From Aquimarina sp. (GTDB taxonomy: Bacteria; Bacteroidota; Bacteroidia; Flavobacteriales; Flavobacteriaceae), in the NCBI GenBank assembly GCA_011524575.1, contig WTKB01000075.1, positions 1 to 10,643 on the forward strand: a DNA stretch of 10,643 bases, written 5' to 3'. The notes below the pieces were generated by a model. It saw only the letters and a program-made list of their open reading frames with translations. It was not told where the DNA came from and did no database searches. Below are positions 1 to 8,167 of the stretch, in pieces; position 1 is the stretch's first letter; every line of letters begins with the position of its first letter. A program made the position numbers and the translations under genes.

Positions 1-88
1 GCTGGTATTTGGAATTCAAAACTGAAGCACAGCCCGAGCTTAATAATACCAAACCACTCAGAGCAAACAATTGTATTTTTCTTATCAT
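1..88 (-). CDS. N-terminal fragment of a lipoprotein (cut by window edge)
   Basis: The first 29 codons of a gene running off the left edge can be read on the minus strand from an ATG at 86-88. The peptide starts MIRKIQLFALSG, continues with a hydrophobic stretch and reaches LSSGC at residues 16-20. This is a typical signal peptidase II lipobox with Cys20 as the lipidated residue. The positive residues Arg3 and Lys4 precede the hydrophobic core, as expected for a signal peptide. The mature part visible is only CASVLNSKYQ, so no family can be assigned. The gene lies downstream of the atpC terminator on the same strand and probably has its own promoter, though none matches the TAnnTTTG pattern clearly. 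The lipoprotein assignment is fairly safe; the function is unknown. Confidence 0.7.
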   Translation of the reverse strand, partial: MIRKIQLFALSGLVLLSSGCASVLNSKYQ

Positions 89-122
89 TATAATGATATT
101 TTATTACACATTACATATATAC

Positions 123-161
123 AAAAAAAACCATCTAACATAAAGTATTTTAGATGGTTTT
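123..161 (-). terminator. Rho-independent terminator after atpC
   Basis: A perfect 12-bp inverted repeat (127-138 with 150-161, core CCATCTAA/TTAGATGG) surrounds an 11-nt loop. On the minus strand the stem is followed at once by eight Ts (the A run at 123-130). It lies 23 bp past the atpC stop codon and should end the atpD-atpC transcript. It also separates that transcript from the lipoprotein gene at the left edge. Confidence 0.85.
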
Positions 162-183
162 CCATAAAAAAAATGACAAGCAC

Positions 184-459
184 TTAATCAGCTAATACAA
201 TTACTTTATTGTTTTTAACTTCAACAACCCCACCTTTAATTGAATAAGTATAATACTGATCTTTCTTAGTTAAATCCGCAAAGGAAGTACCCTCAGAAGA
301 TTCTTTAGTATCGATCTTTAAATTACCATTAGAAAGTACCGCAACTACTGGTGCGTGATTATCCAAAATTTGAAACTCTCCATTAATGGAAGGTACTGCT
401 ACAGAAATAACTTCTGCACTAAATACAATTTTTTCTGGGGTAACAATCTCTAAAATCAT
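184..459 (-). CDS. atpC: F1Fo ATP synthase epsilon subunit, short form
   Basis: This is the epsilon subunit of the F1 central stalk, which sits with gamma at the interface to the membrane rotor on the cytoplasmic face. The 91 residues cover the N-terminal beta-sandwich domain: MILEIVTPEKIVFSAEV at the start, then GEFQILDNHAPVVAVL around residues 27-42, a segment typical of the family. The protein ends directly after the sandwich (KGGVVEVKNNKVIVLAD). The C-terminal helical hairpin that brings the E. coli subunit to about 139 residues is absent. I see no frameshift or continuing frame, and short epsilon subunits are usual in Bacteroidota, so this is not a truncated pseudogene. The gene follows atpD by 89 bp on the same strand, with a strong hairpin in the gap, and is followed by a terminator. 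Confidence 0.93.
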   Translation of the reverse strand: MILEIVTPEKIVFSAEVISVAVPSINGEFQILDNHAPVVAVLSNGNLKIDTKESSEGTSFADLTKKDQYYTYSIKGGVVEVKNNKVIVLAD

Positions 460-484
460 GAAATGTAGGGTTTATTCTATATGA

Positions 485-522
485 AAAACCTATAAAAAAC
501 AAGATGGTTTTTTATAGGTTTT
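485..522 (-). terminator. Perfect 16-bp hairpin between atpD and atpC
   Basis: Positions 485-500 and 507-522 form a perfect 16-bp inverted repeat (AAAACCTATAAAAAAC and its complement) around a 6-nt loop. Read on the minus strand, the 3' arm runs into a short T stretch (TTTTTCAT), so it has the form of an intrinsic terminator. Because it lies between two genes that should be co-transcribed, partial termination or mRNA processing is more likely than full termination. The stem is AT-rich, with few G-C pairs. Confidence 0.6.
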
Positions 523-548
523 ATTTTATAATTTAAATACTAGGAAAA

Positions 549-2081
<1,533 letters not shown>

Positions 2082-2092
2082 TTAGTATAAGC

Positions 2093-2114
2093 AATAGCTT
2101 ATTAAAAAGCTATT
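2093..2114 (-). promoter_or_regulatory. Hairpin in the atpD 5' leader
   Basis: A perfect 8-bp inverted repeat (AATAGCTT at 2093-2100, AAGCTATT at 2107-2114) with a 6-nt loop lies between the -7 box and the atpD start. It would form near the 5' end of the transcript. It could protect the mRNA or affect translation. No function is shown by the sequence itself. Confidence 0.35.
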
Positions 2115-2121
2115 TTGGCTG

Positions 2122-2129
2122 CAAATATA
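2122..2129 (-). promoter_or_regulatory. Bacteroidota -7 box upstream of atpD
   Basis: The minus strand reads TATATTTG, a full match to the Bacteroidota -7 consensus TAnnTTTG, 64 bp before the atpD start codon. A -33 TTG is present only at 2156-2158 (minus strand), 26 bp away, which is longer than usual, so the upstream half is weak. It lies just downstream of the glmS stop and implies that atpD-atpC is transcribed separately from glmS. Confidence 0.55.
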
Positions 2130-2170
2130 CGCTTTTAATATCTAAAATCCATACTCAATAGCATTAGATA

Positions 2171-4021
2171 TTATTCCACAGTAACCGATTTCGCTAAATT
2201 TCTTGGTTGATCAACATTTTTTTCAAGCAAAACTGCAATATGATAGGATAATAATTGCAAAGAAATGGTTGATAATAATGGAGTAAATGGCTCTAAAGTT
2301 TCAGGAATTTCAATAACGTGGTCTGCGATTTGTTTTACCTGAACATCCCCTTTAGGAACAATACCTATGATTTTCCCTTTACGAGACTTCAACTCTTGAA
2401 TATTACTTACTACTTTCTCATAGTGTCCTTTCCTAGTAGCAATTACCACTACAGGCATTTGTTCATCTACAAGAGCAATAGGACCGTGCTTCATTTCTGC
2501 AGCAGGATACCCCTCAGCGTGAATGTAAGAAATTTCTTTCAACTTTAACGCCCCTTCCAAAGCTACAGGAAAATTAAAACCTCGACCTAAATACAAGAAA
2601 TTAGCTGCATCTTTATAGGCTTGTGCAATCTCTTTAATTTTGTCATTTTCTTCCAAAGCAATTTTTACTTTAGATGGAATTTGTTCCATTTCATGAAGCA
2701 AATAATGGTAATCTTTATGCCCCATAGAACCTTTCTCTTTAGCTATTCGTAAAGCGATTAAAGAAAGTACTACAATCTGCGTTGTAAAAGCCTTTGTGGA
2801 AGCCACACCAATCTCTGGACCTGCATGAGTATAAGCTCCTGCATCTGTAATTCTTGAAATAGAAGACCCTACCACATTACATACCCCAAATAAGAAAGCA
2901 CCTTTCTCTTTGGCTAACTTTAAAGCAGCCATCGTATCTGCGGTTTCTCCACTTTGAGAAATGGCAATAACAATATCATCTTTATCAATAATTGGATTAC
3001 GGTATCTAAACTCCGAAGCGTATTCTACCTCAACAGGAATACGTGCAAACTCCTCAAAAATATACTCCGCCACAAGACCCGCATGCCAAGATGTTCCACA
3101 AGCGACAATAATAATTCTTTTAGCCTTAGTAAACCTTTCTATATGATCATCTACACCAGCCATTTTCACAATACCCTCATCAGGAAGTAAACGTCCTCTA
3201 TAAGTATCTAAAATAGCATTAGGTTGCTCATAGATTTCTTTAAGCATAAAGTGATCAAAACCTCCTTTTTCAATTTGTTCTAAATTGAGCTGCAATTTCT
3301 GCACATAAGGATCTACATTTTGACCATCAGTAATTTTTACGATCTCAACACCTTGTCCTAATTTTATAGAAGCGAGTTCACCATCTTCTAAATAAATAGC
3401 ATTATTAGTATATTCAATAAACGGAGAAGCATCTGAAGCTATAAAAAATTCTTTTTCATAAGCACCTACTCCGATAGCTAAAGGACTACCTAATTTAGCA
3501 ACAATTACTTCCTCTGGGTTAGTACGATCAAATACTGCAATGGCATAAGCACCTACACACTGATTAAGTGCAATTGGCAAAGCCTCAAACAAACTTATAT
3601 TATTACTTTTTTTAACATCCTCAATAAGATTCACAAGAACCTCTGTATCAGTATCTGAATGAAAAACATAACCTCTTTTAGTAAGTTCCTCTTTTAATGG
3701 TGCATAATTCTCAATGATACCATTATGAATAATTACTAAATCACCCGAATTTGAAAAATGTGGATGAGAATTCACATCATTTGGAACTCCATGAGTTGCC
3801 CAACGTGTATGACCCAACCCAATGCTTCCAGAAACTGTAGTTTCTGAAACTAAATTTTCTAACTCTGCTACCTTACCTTTGGTCTTATAAAGCTGAATAT
3901 CATCATTATCATATAATGCAATTCCTGCAGAATCATACCCTCTATACTCAAGCCTTTTTAAGCCTTTAATTACTATAGGATAAGCTTCCTGCATACCTAT
4001 ATAACCTATAATTCCACACAT
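2171..4021 (-). CDS. glmS: Glutamine--fructose-6-phosphate aminotransferase (isomerizing)
   Basis: GlmS converts fructose-6-phosphate and glutamine to glucosamine-6-phosphate, the first committed step toward UDP-GlcNAc for peptidoglycan and lipopolysaccharide. The 616 residues are full length (E. coli has 609). The glutaminase domain starts with MCGIIGYIG, Cys2 being the N-terminal nucleophile after Met removal. It includes EYRGYDSAG (25-33), HTRWATHG (71-78) and HNGIIENY (99-106). Two SIS domains follow: the first with ACGTS (307-311), SQSGET (355-360) and STKAFTTQ (408-415), the second with EGYPAAEMKHGP (503-514). The C terminus PRNLAKSVTVE carries the conserved Lys611. The 44-bp gap to the upstream DUF4270 gene holds no promoter that I can see and is far too short for a glmS ribozyme, so the two genes are probably co-transcribed. 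Confidence 0.98.
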   Translation of the reverse strand: MCGIIGYIGMQEAYPIVIKGLKRLEYRGYDSAGIALYDNDDIQLYKTKGKVAELENLVSETTVSGSIGLGHTRWATHGVPNDVNSHPHFSNSGDLVIIHNGIIENYAPLKEELTKRGYVFHSDTDTEVLVNLIEDVKKSNNISLFEALPIALNQCVGAYAIAVFDRTNPEEVIVAKLGSPLAIGVGAYEKEFFIASDASPFIEYTNNAIYLEDGELASIKLGQGVEIVKITDGQNVDPYVQKLQLNLEQIEKGGFDHFMLKEIYEQPNAILDTYRGRLLPDEGIVKMAGVDDHIERFTKAKRIIIVACGTSWHAGLVAEYIFEEFARIPVEVEYASEFRYRNPIIDKDDIVIAISQSGETADTMAALKLAKEKGAFLFGVCNVVGSSISRITDAGAYTHAGPEIGVASTKAFTTQIVVLSLIALRIAKEKGSMGHKDYHYLLHEMEQIPSKVKIALEENDKIKEIAQAYKDAANFLYLGRGFNFPVALEGALKLKEISYIHAEGYPAAEMKHGPIALVDEQMPVVVIATRKGHYEKVVSNIQELKSRKGKIIGIVPKGDVQVKQIADHVIEIPETLEPFTPLLSTISLQLLSYHIAVLLEKNVDQPRNLAKSVTVE

Positions 4022-4065
4022 AATTCACTGCTTTTATTAAAATGGTAAAGTCTCTAAAATGGTAT

Positions 4066-5736
4066 CTATTCTAAAGAAGATGTTGTTAGATAACTCAATA
4101 TAAGTTTAGGTCTTTTAACTAAATCTTCAGAAATATTACTGTATAAAGATACACTTTCTTTACAAAATAATGAAGACTGAGGAATATACGCTTCAGTACC
4201 AGATCCTATTTGCATACTTATGTTTTGATCGATATCTTCCACTAGACTAATTAGTAAATTAACATCTAACTCCTGAGCATCTTCTAAAGAGTTACTTCCT
4301 AAAATTTGAGATAAATGTTGTGTAATATTTATACGATATACCGTTGTATCATCTGTTTCTGTTACAGAATTCAAATGATTACTAATTAAATCTGTATTAG
4401 TGGCATCTGTGGCATCTATATTATTGATGTAATCTCGTAAAATACTACCTGTTGAGCTGCGATTAATAAACAACTGATTAGGCAAATTAGATGGCTCGAA
4501 AGAAGTACTATTCTCATTTACTGTAAATTCAAGAATTGCCTCTTGAACTAGAGATTGTTTTTCATAAAGTGCTTCAAAATCAAGATCAGAAAACAAATCC
4601 ACATCAATAACACTTCCAAGACCACACTGTAAAATTAATTCATCACTTTGCAAACTGAGCTCTTCCGAATCATCTGAACTGGAAATGGTATTTACTACAG
4701 TTTCAAAAGCAAGTGTAGAATAAACTGTTGCTACAGAACTAGCCTCATCAACATCTGTTGGTGTTATCGTTTGTTCAAAAGTAAACCTCAACCCTGGATT
4801 TACGAAACTAGAAATCTTATCCGAAAGTTGTACTAGGGCTGCACCTTGACTATTAATAACTTTTATATAAAAGCCATTCAAAGCCTGTTTGAAATCCTCA
4901 TCACCTACTCTAGAAATATCTATCTGACCTTTAGAATTAACAAGTAACTCTGAAAGTTCCTCTTTAAAAATAGCATCAAAAGGAATTTCTAAAACTGGAA
5001 ACTGTGATTGAATTTCTTGATCTGAACAAGGCTCAGAATCTCCATCTGTACTCTCAGAACAATTCAAAGCAACCTCAAAAGTTAAACTTTCTTGATCCGT
5101 TAATAAATCTGATTTCGAAAAAGTATAAGTCCCTAACAAATTACTCACTGGAGCAAAAACATCAGGATCGTACACAACACTCCCATCCGAACCATCAGCA
5201 AAATACTTTTGAGTGGTAGAGGTATTAGGATCTGTAGTTAAAAGGTTTAATTCAGAACGATATACTTCAATTTCTAAATTTTGCTCTAAATTTATTAAAC
5301 TTTCTATAGTATAGCTTTCTGTTTCAAGCGAAGTATTATCAGTATCTAAGCTGTATTCAAAAGGTAAAACTAAGTCTACACCTGTAAGTTGATAAGTAGT
5401 TGAAGAATCAATACCCGCATCCTCATCTGCATCAATATCTAAAACTGCTACAGAATACTCCGAACTCAGTGAAGTTACCAAATTATAAGTACCTATAACC
5501 TCATTCCCTTCAGACTTACTACCTAATAAATAACTAGAAAGATTATCAGTTCTAGGAGCACTCACATTGAACACCTGTGTAGTATTCACATAAAGCGTAT
5601 CTGTAGTAATACGAACACCATTGTCATCAATAAGATCCGTACCTATATCACTAATTGTTTCTTCACAGGAGACAAAAAAAGAAATGCTTGCAACAATTAG
5701 TAAAAGGCAAGCATTACTAGGAAATAATTTCAACAT
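4066..5736 (-). CDS. DUF4270 family lipoprotein
   Basis: This is a predicted outer-membrane or surface lipoprotein of 556 residues. The N terminus MLKLFPSNACLLLIVASISF is a signal peptide ending in a lipobox, FVSC, with Cys24 as the lipid anchor. The mature protein begins CEETISDIGTDLI; this 'ISDIGTDLI' opening and the overall length match DUF4270 proteins of Bacteroidota. The acidic residues right after the Cys (EE) would suit a surface-export signal of this phylum, which is inference. The rest is rich in Ser, Thr, Asp and Glu, probably beta-rich, with no catalytic motif I can recognise. It ends in RPKLILSYLTT, a typical C-terminal strand. The gene lies 44 bp upstream of glmS, and the GT5-like gene lies 275 bp upstream. 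This neighbourhood suggests an envelope role, but the true function is unknown. Confidence 0.85.
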   Translation of the reverse strand: MLKLFPSNACLLLIVASISFFVSCEETISDIGTDLIDDNGVRITTDTLYVNTTQVFNVSAPRTDNLSSYLLGSKSEGNEVIGTYNLVTSLSSEYSVAVLDIDADEDAGIDSSTTYQLTGVDLVLPFEYSLDTDNTSLETESYTIESLINLEQNLEIEVYRSELNLLTTDPNTSTTQKYFADGSDGSVVYDPDVFAPVSNLLGTYTFSKSDLLTDQESLTFEVALNCSESTDGDSEPCSDQEIQSQFPVLEIPFDAIFKEELSELLVNSKGQIDISRVGDEDFKQALNGFYIKVINSQGAALVQLSDKISSFVNPGLRFTFEQTITPTDVDEASSVATVYSTLAFETVVNTISSSDDSEELSLQSDELILQCGLGSVIDVDLFSDLDFEALYEKQSLVQEAILEFTVNENSTSFEPSNLPNQLFINRSSTGSILRDYINNIDATDATNTDLISNHLNSVTETDDTTVYRINITQHLSQILGSNSLEDAQELDVNLLISLVEDIDQNISMQIGSGTEAYIPQSSLFCKESVSLYSNISEDLVKRPKLILSYLTTSSLE

Positions 5737-5773
5737 TTTTCAAAGGGAGTTAACCACTTGGGATGGAAATTTA

Positions 5774-5820
5774 AAACTTCTTTTCTAATATAAATTTAGA
5801 AAATACTAAAAAAGAAGTTT
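5774..5820. repeat. 11-bp inverted repeat upstream of the DUF4270 gene
   Basis: AAACTTCTTTT at 5774-5784 is perfectly complementary to 5810-5820, and the inner bases 5781-5787 can pair alternatively with 5797-5803. It sits 38 bp upstream of the DUF4270 start, between that gene and the mobile element at 5846-6001. It could be a leader hairpin or the footprint of regulation. On the minus strand the only promoter-like octamer inside it is TAAATTTA, one base off the TAnnTTTG consensus. Confidence 0.35.
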
Positions 5821-5845
5821 ATAATTTATGACAAGGAAAGCCTTA

Positions 5846-6001
5846 GAGCTTGTTTAAACTCACTACTTCCTGTAATCCAAAGATTTTAAGAACTTGGATC
5901 ACTTTAAAAGATTTACATATCTCTAGGTATGCACTTCATTTAAAAGTAAACCAAAACCTTAAACTTTTGAATTATAGTTTGTATTTAGTTTAAACAAGCT
6001 C
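5846..6001. mobile_element. MITE-like element, long copy (156 bp)
   Basis: The element has a perfect 15-bp terminal inverted repeat (GAGCTTGTTTAAACT at 5846-5860 and its complement at 5987-6001). It is flanked on both sides by the trinucleotide TTA (5843-5845 and 6002-6004), read as a target-site duplication. No coding frame of meaningful length is present, so it must have been moved by a transposase encoded elsewhere. The TIR starting GAG and the 3-bp TNA duplication fit IS5-family elements of the IS1031 type, from general knowledge. It lies between the stop of the GT5-like gene (6012) and the start of the DUF4270 gene. Its ends and about 90 bp of its body recur at 8197-8278. Confidence 0.8.
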
Positions 6002-6011
6002 TTATAAAATA

Positions 6012-6821
6012 CTAACTTAAAACCGTATTTAAATAAAACTCTTCGTAAGCTGCAGAAAATTCATCAGGATATTTATACCCTAAAGTAGGTATATTTTTAT
6101 CTTTAATAAAACTTTCTAAATCACCATCTAGTTGAGGTGTTCCTAAAATTACAGCATCTGAATTATCAATAGCTAATTTCATTAAGTTTTGATGACTAGC
6201 ACTTGTAATGTATTCGAGTTTTTCTTCCTCAATATTATCAAATAACACTTTGCTTTTGAACTCACTATTTAAGGCTCCTTCAAACTCCGTATCATATACT
6301 GAGGTTACGATTTTTGTCTCCGAAAATAAAGGCTCATTTTTATAATAAGTTTTCAAATACAAAGGCAATAAAGAAGCTAACCATCCATGCACATGGATAA
6401 TATCCGGAGACCAATTTAATTTCTTAACGGTCTCGATAACTCCTTTAGCAAAAAATATAGCACGTTCATCGTTGTCTTTAAAAAGATCTCCATTTTTATC
6501 TTTAAAAGTAGCTTTACGTTTAAAGTATTCTTCATTATCTATAAAGTAAACTTGCATACGTTCTCTAGGAATCGAAGCTACCTTAATAATTAGCGGCATA
6601 TCATAATCATTAACCACTAAGTTCATTCCTGATAATCGAATCACTTCGTGAAGTTGATGTCTACGCTCATTAATATTCCCAAAACGAGGCATAAAAATTC
6701 TCGTTTCTCCTCCTTTTGCATTTACCATTCTTGGGGCTTCAAAAGCCATAGAAGATACTTCGGTTTCTGGTAGGTAAGGCATCAATTCTGAAGCTACACA
6801 CAGTATTTTCTTATCCTTCAT
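6012..6821 (-). CDS. GT5 (glycogen/starch synthase) N-terminal-domain protein, probably non-catalytic
   Basis: The 269 residues match only the N-terminal Rossmann half of bacterial glycogen synthase. They contain KKILCVASELMPY (4-16), KGGETRIFMPRFGNI (36-50), NDERAIFFAKGV (117-128) and SPDIIHVHGWLASLLPLYLK (138-157). The whole C-terminal half of a normal 470-480-residue synthase is absent and does not continue downstream. Key positions are also changed. The ADP-glucose-binding KTGGL of E. coli (Lys15) is PETEV here (residues 18-22), and the HAHDWHA loop is HVHGWLA. True glycogen synthesis is therefore unlikely. Flavobacterial genomes commonly carry such short proteins annotated as glycogen/starch synthase beside panC. 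The gene has a good -7 box 38 bp upstream and shares a divergent promoter region with panC. I infer a binding or regulatory role; this is unproven. Confidence 0.8.
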   Translation of the reverse strand: MKDKKILCVASELMPYLPETEVSSMAFEAPRMVNAKGGETRIFMPRFGNINERRHQLHEVIRLSGMNLVVNDYDMPLIIKVASIPRERMQVYFIDNEEYFKRKATFKDKNGDLFKDNDERAIFFAKGVIETVKKLNWSPDIIHVHGWLASLLPLYLKTYYKNEPLFSETKIVTSVYDTEFEGALNSEFKSKVLFDNIEEEKLEYITSASHQNLMKLAIDNSDAVILGTPQLDGDLESFIKDKNIPTLGYKYPDEFSAAYEEFYLNTVLS

Positions 6822-6858
6822 TGCTCTACAATTTTATACTTTAACGTGTATTTTTATG

Positions 6859-6866
6859 CAAAATTA
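6859..6866 (-). promoter_or_regulatory. Bacteroidota -7 box for the GT5-like gene
   Basis: The minus strand reads TAATTTTG, an exact match to TAnnTTTG, 37 bp upstream of the GT5-like start codon. This gives a short leader of about 30 nt. No clear -33 TTTG is present at the normal distance. The box lies in the 104-bp divergent gap shared with panC. Confidence 0.55.
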
Positions 6867-6872
6867 CGGATT

Positions 6873-6907
6873 TTTGAGTAAAAAACCATTTTTAGATTGT
6901 AAATTAG
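6873..6907 (+). promoter_or_regulatory. Possible panC promoter
   Basis: A TTTG at 6873-6876 (-33 type) is followed after 23 bp by TAAATTAG at 6900-6907, which is one mismatch from TAnnTTTG. The panC start codon follows 18 bp later, so the leader would be very short or leaderless. The call is tentative. Confidence 0.35.
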
Positions 6908-6925
6908 AGGTTTCAATAATTCCAT

Positions 6926-7789
6926 ATGATTGTTTTAAAAACAAAAAAAGAGGTGAAAAATCACCTAAGTTTTTTACAAAAAAAATCTTCTGTTAGTATA
7001 GGTTTTGTTCCAACTATGGGAGCACTACACCAAGGACACCTCTCCCTTATTCGGAAATCTTTAAAGGAAAACACGTATACTATTGTAAGTATTTTTGTAA
7101 ATCCTACCCAATTTAACAAATCAGAAGATCTAGAAAACTACCCTAGAACTCTTGATACTGACTTAGACCTTTTAAAAAATGAAAGTTCTCAAATCATTGT
7201 ATTTATACCTGATGCCAAGGATCTTTATGCTCAAAATATCATTTCAAAAAAATATAATTTTGAAGGTTTAGATAAAGTAATGGAAGGAGCTTTTAGACCA
7301 GGACACTTCGAAGGTGTTGCAACTGTTTTAGAAATTTTCTTTAAAACTATTCTACCTACTAGAGCCTATTTTGGCGAAAAAGACTATCAGCAGTTACAGA
7401 TTATCAAGAAACTTATTGTTTTATTAAATTTAAACACAGAAATTATTGGATGTCCAATAATGCGTCTCGATAGCGGACTTGCTATGAGCTCAAGAAATGA
7501 AAGACTATCCGATACGCAAAAAACAGAAGCTGCTTTGATTTACAAAACATTACAAGATGTTAAAAGTAAAATTCAAACAAAAAACACAGAAACGATTATT
7601 GAAGAGTTGACACAATACGTGAGTAGTGTATTTGATAATCACCCTGATTTTGAACTGGAATACTTTAAAATTGTTGATTCAGAAAACTTACAAACAGCTC
7701 AGCAAATCAAAAACGATTGCCAATACCGTGCTTTTATTGCCACATATATTGATAATGTTCGTTTAATTGATAACGTCTTAATTCAATAA
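6926..7789 (+). CDS. panC: Pantothenate synthetase (pantoate--beta-alanine ligase)
   Basis: PanC joins pantoate and beta-alanine with ATP to make pantothenate, the vitamin precursor of coenzyme A. It works in the cytoplasm as a dimer. The 287 residues are normal length. Motifs present are FVPTMGALHQGHLSLI (27-42) with the nucleotide-binding HxGH at 35-38, FVNPTQFNKSEDLENYPRT (57-75), FRPGHFEGVATV (123-134), FGEKDYQQL (149-157) and AMSSRNERLS (186-195), the KMSKS-like loop. All expected binding residues seem intact. It is followed 16 bp later by panD, which supplies its beta-alanine, so the two form an operon. The ATG lies 104 bp from the start of the divergent GT5-like gene. Starting here places the HxGH motif at its usual distance from the N terminus. 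Confidence 0.97.
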   Translation: MIVLKTKKEVKNHLSFLQKKSSVSIGFVPTMGALHQGHLSLIRKSLKENTYTIVSIFVNPTQFNKSEDLENYPRTLDTDLDLLKNESSQIIVFIPDAKDLYAQNIISKKYNFEGLDKVMEGAFRPGHFEGVATVLEIFFKTILPTRAYFGEKDYQQLQIIKKLIVLLNLNTEIIGCPIMRLDSGLAMSSRNERLSDTQKTEAALIYKTLQDVKSKIQTKNTETIIEELTQYVSSVFDNHPDFELEYFKIVDSENLQTAQQIKNDCQYRAFIATYIDNVRLIDNVLIQ

Positions 7790-7805
7790 CTTTTAACCAT
7801 TACTT

Positions 7806-8156
7806 ATGTATATTCATGTTGTAAAATCTAAAATTCATCGTGTAAAAGTTACAGGAGCAGATCTCAATTATATTGGAAGCATTACCATAGATGAAGACCT
7901 GATGGATGCTGCAAATATCATCATAGGTGAAAAAGTACAAATTGTAAATAACAATAACGGCGAACGTTTAGAAACCTATGCTATTGCTGGCCCTAGAGGA
8001 TCTGGTGAAATTACTTTAAATGGAGCTGCTGCACGTAAAGTTGCTGTAGGTGATGTTTTAATTTTGATTTGCTATGCCATGTTATCACAAAAAGAAGCTG
8101 AAAATTTCTCACCAGCTATAGTATTTCCAAACGAAGAAACAAATCTATTAGAATAA
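7806..8156 (+). CDS. panD: Aspartate 1-decarboxylase (pyruvoyl enzyme)
   Basis: PanD decarboxylates aspartate to beta-alanine, the second substrate of PanC. The 116-residue proenzyme cleaves itself between Gly24 and Ser25 ([11 protein letters not shown]), and Ser25 becomes the pyruvoyl group. Further expected residues fall at the same numbers as in E. coli: Lys9 in [14 protein letters not shown], and Arg54, Thr57 and Tyr58 in [24 protein letters not shown] follows (62-76), as in all family members. This exact numbering also supports the chosen ATG. The gene lies 16 bp after panC on the same strand. Past its stop comes the 19-bp hairpin that is now split by a mobile element. Confidence 0.97.
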   Translation: MYIHVVKSKIHRVKVTGADLNYIGSITIDEDLMDAANIIIGEKVQIVNNNNGERLETYAIAGPRGSGEITLNGAAARKVAVGDVLILICYAMLSQKEAENFSPAIVFPNEETNLLE

Positions 8157-8167
8157 CACTAATTCTA

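Noticed and set aside
2137..2172. 9-bp inverted repeat (AATATCTAA/TTAGATATT) overlapping the glmS stop codon, as a glmS terminator
   Set aside because: The loop is 18 nt, the stem is almost all A-T, and no T tract follows on the minus strand. It also overlaps the upstream part of the atpD promoter region.
2318..3190. Plus-strand open frames of 61-78 codons within the glmS region
   Set aside because: They are antisense to a well-supported glmS, have no recognisable protein features and do not begin near a promoter. They are shadows of the real gene.
4022..4065. Possible glmS ribozyme or riboswitch in the glmS leader
   Set aside because: The gap to the preceding gene is only 44 bp and shows no conserved ribozyme core. 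The glmS ribozyme is known mainly from Gram-positive bacteria.
5004..5219. Plus-strand open frame of 71 codons inside the DUF4270 gene
   Set aside because: It is antisense to the lipoprotein gene. Its Gln-, Asn- and Lys-rich translation reflects the Ser/Asp-rich codons of the opposite strand.
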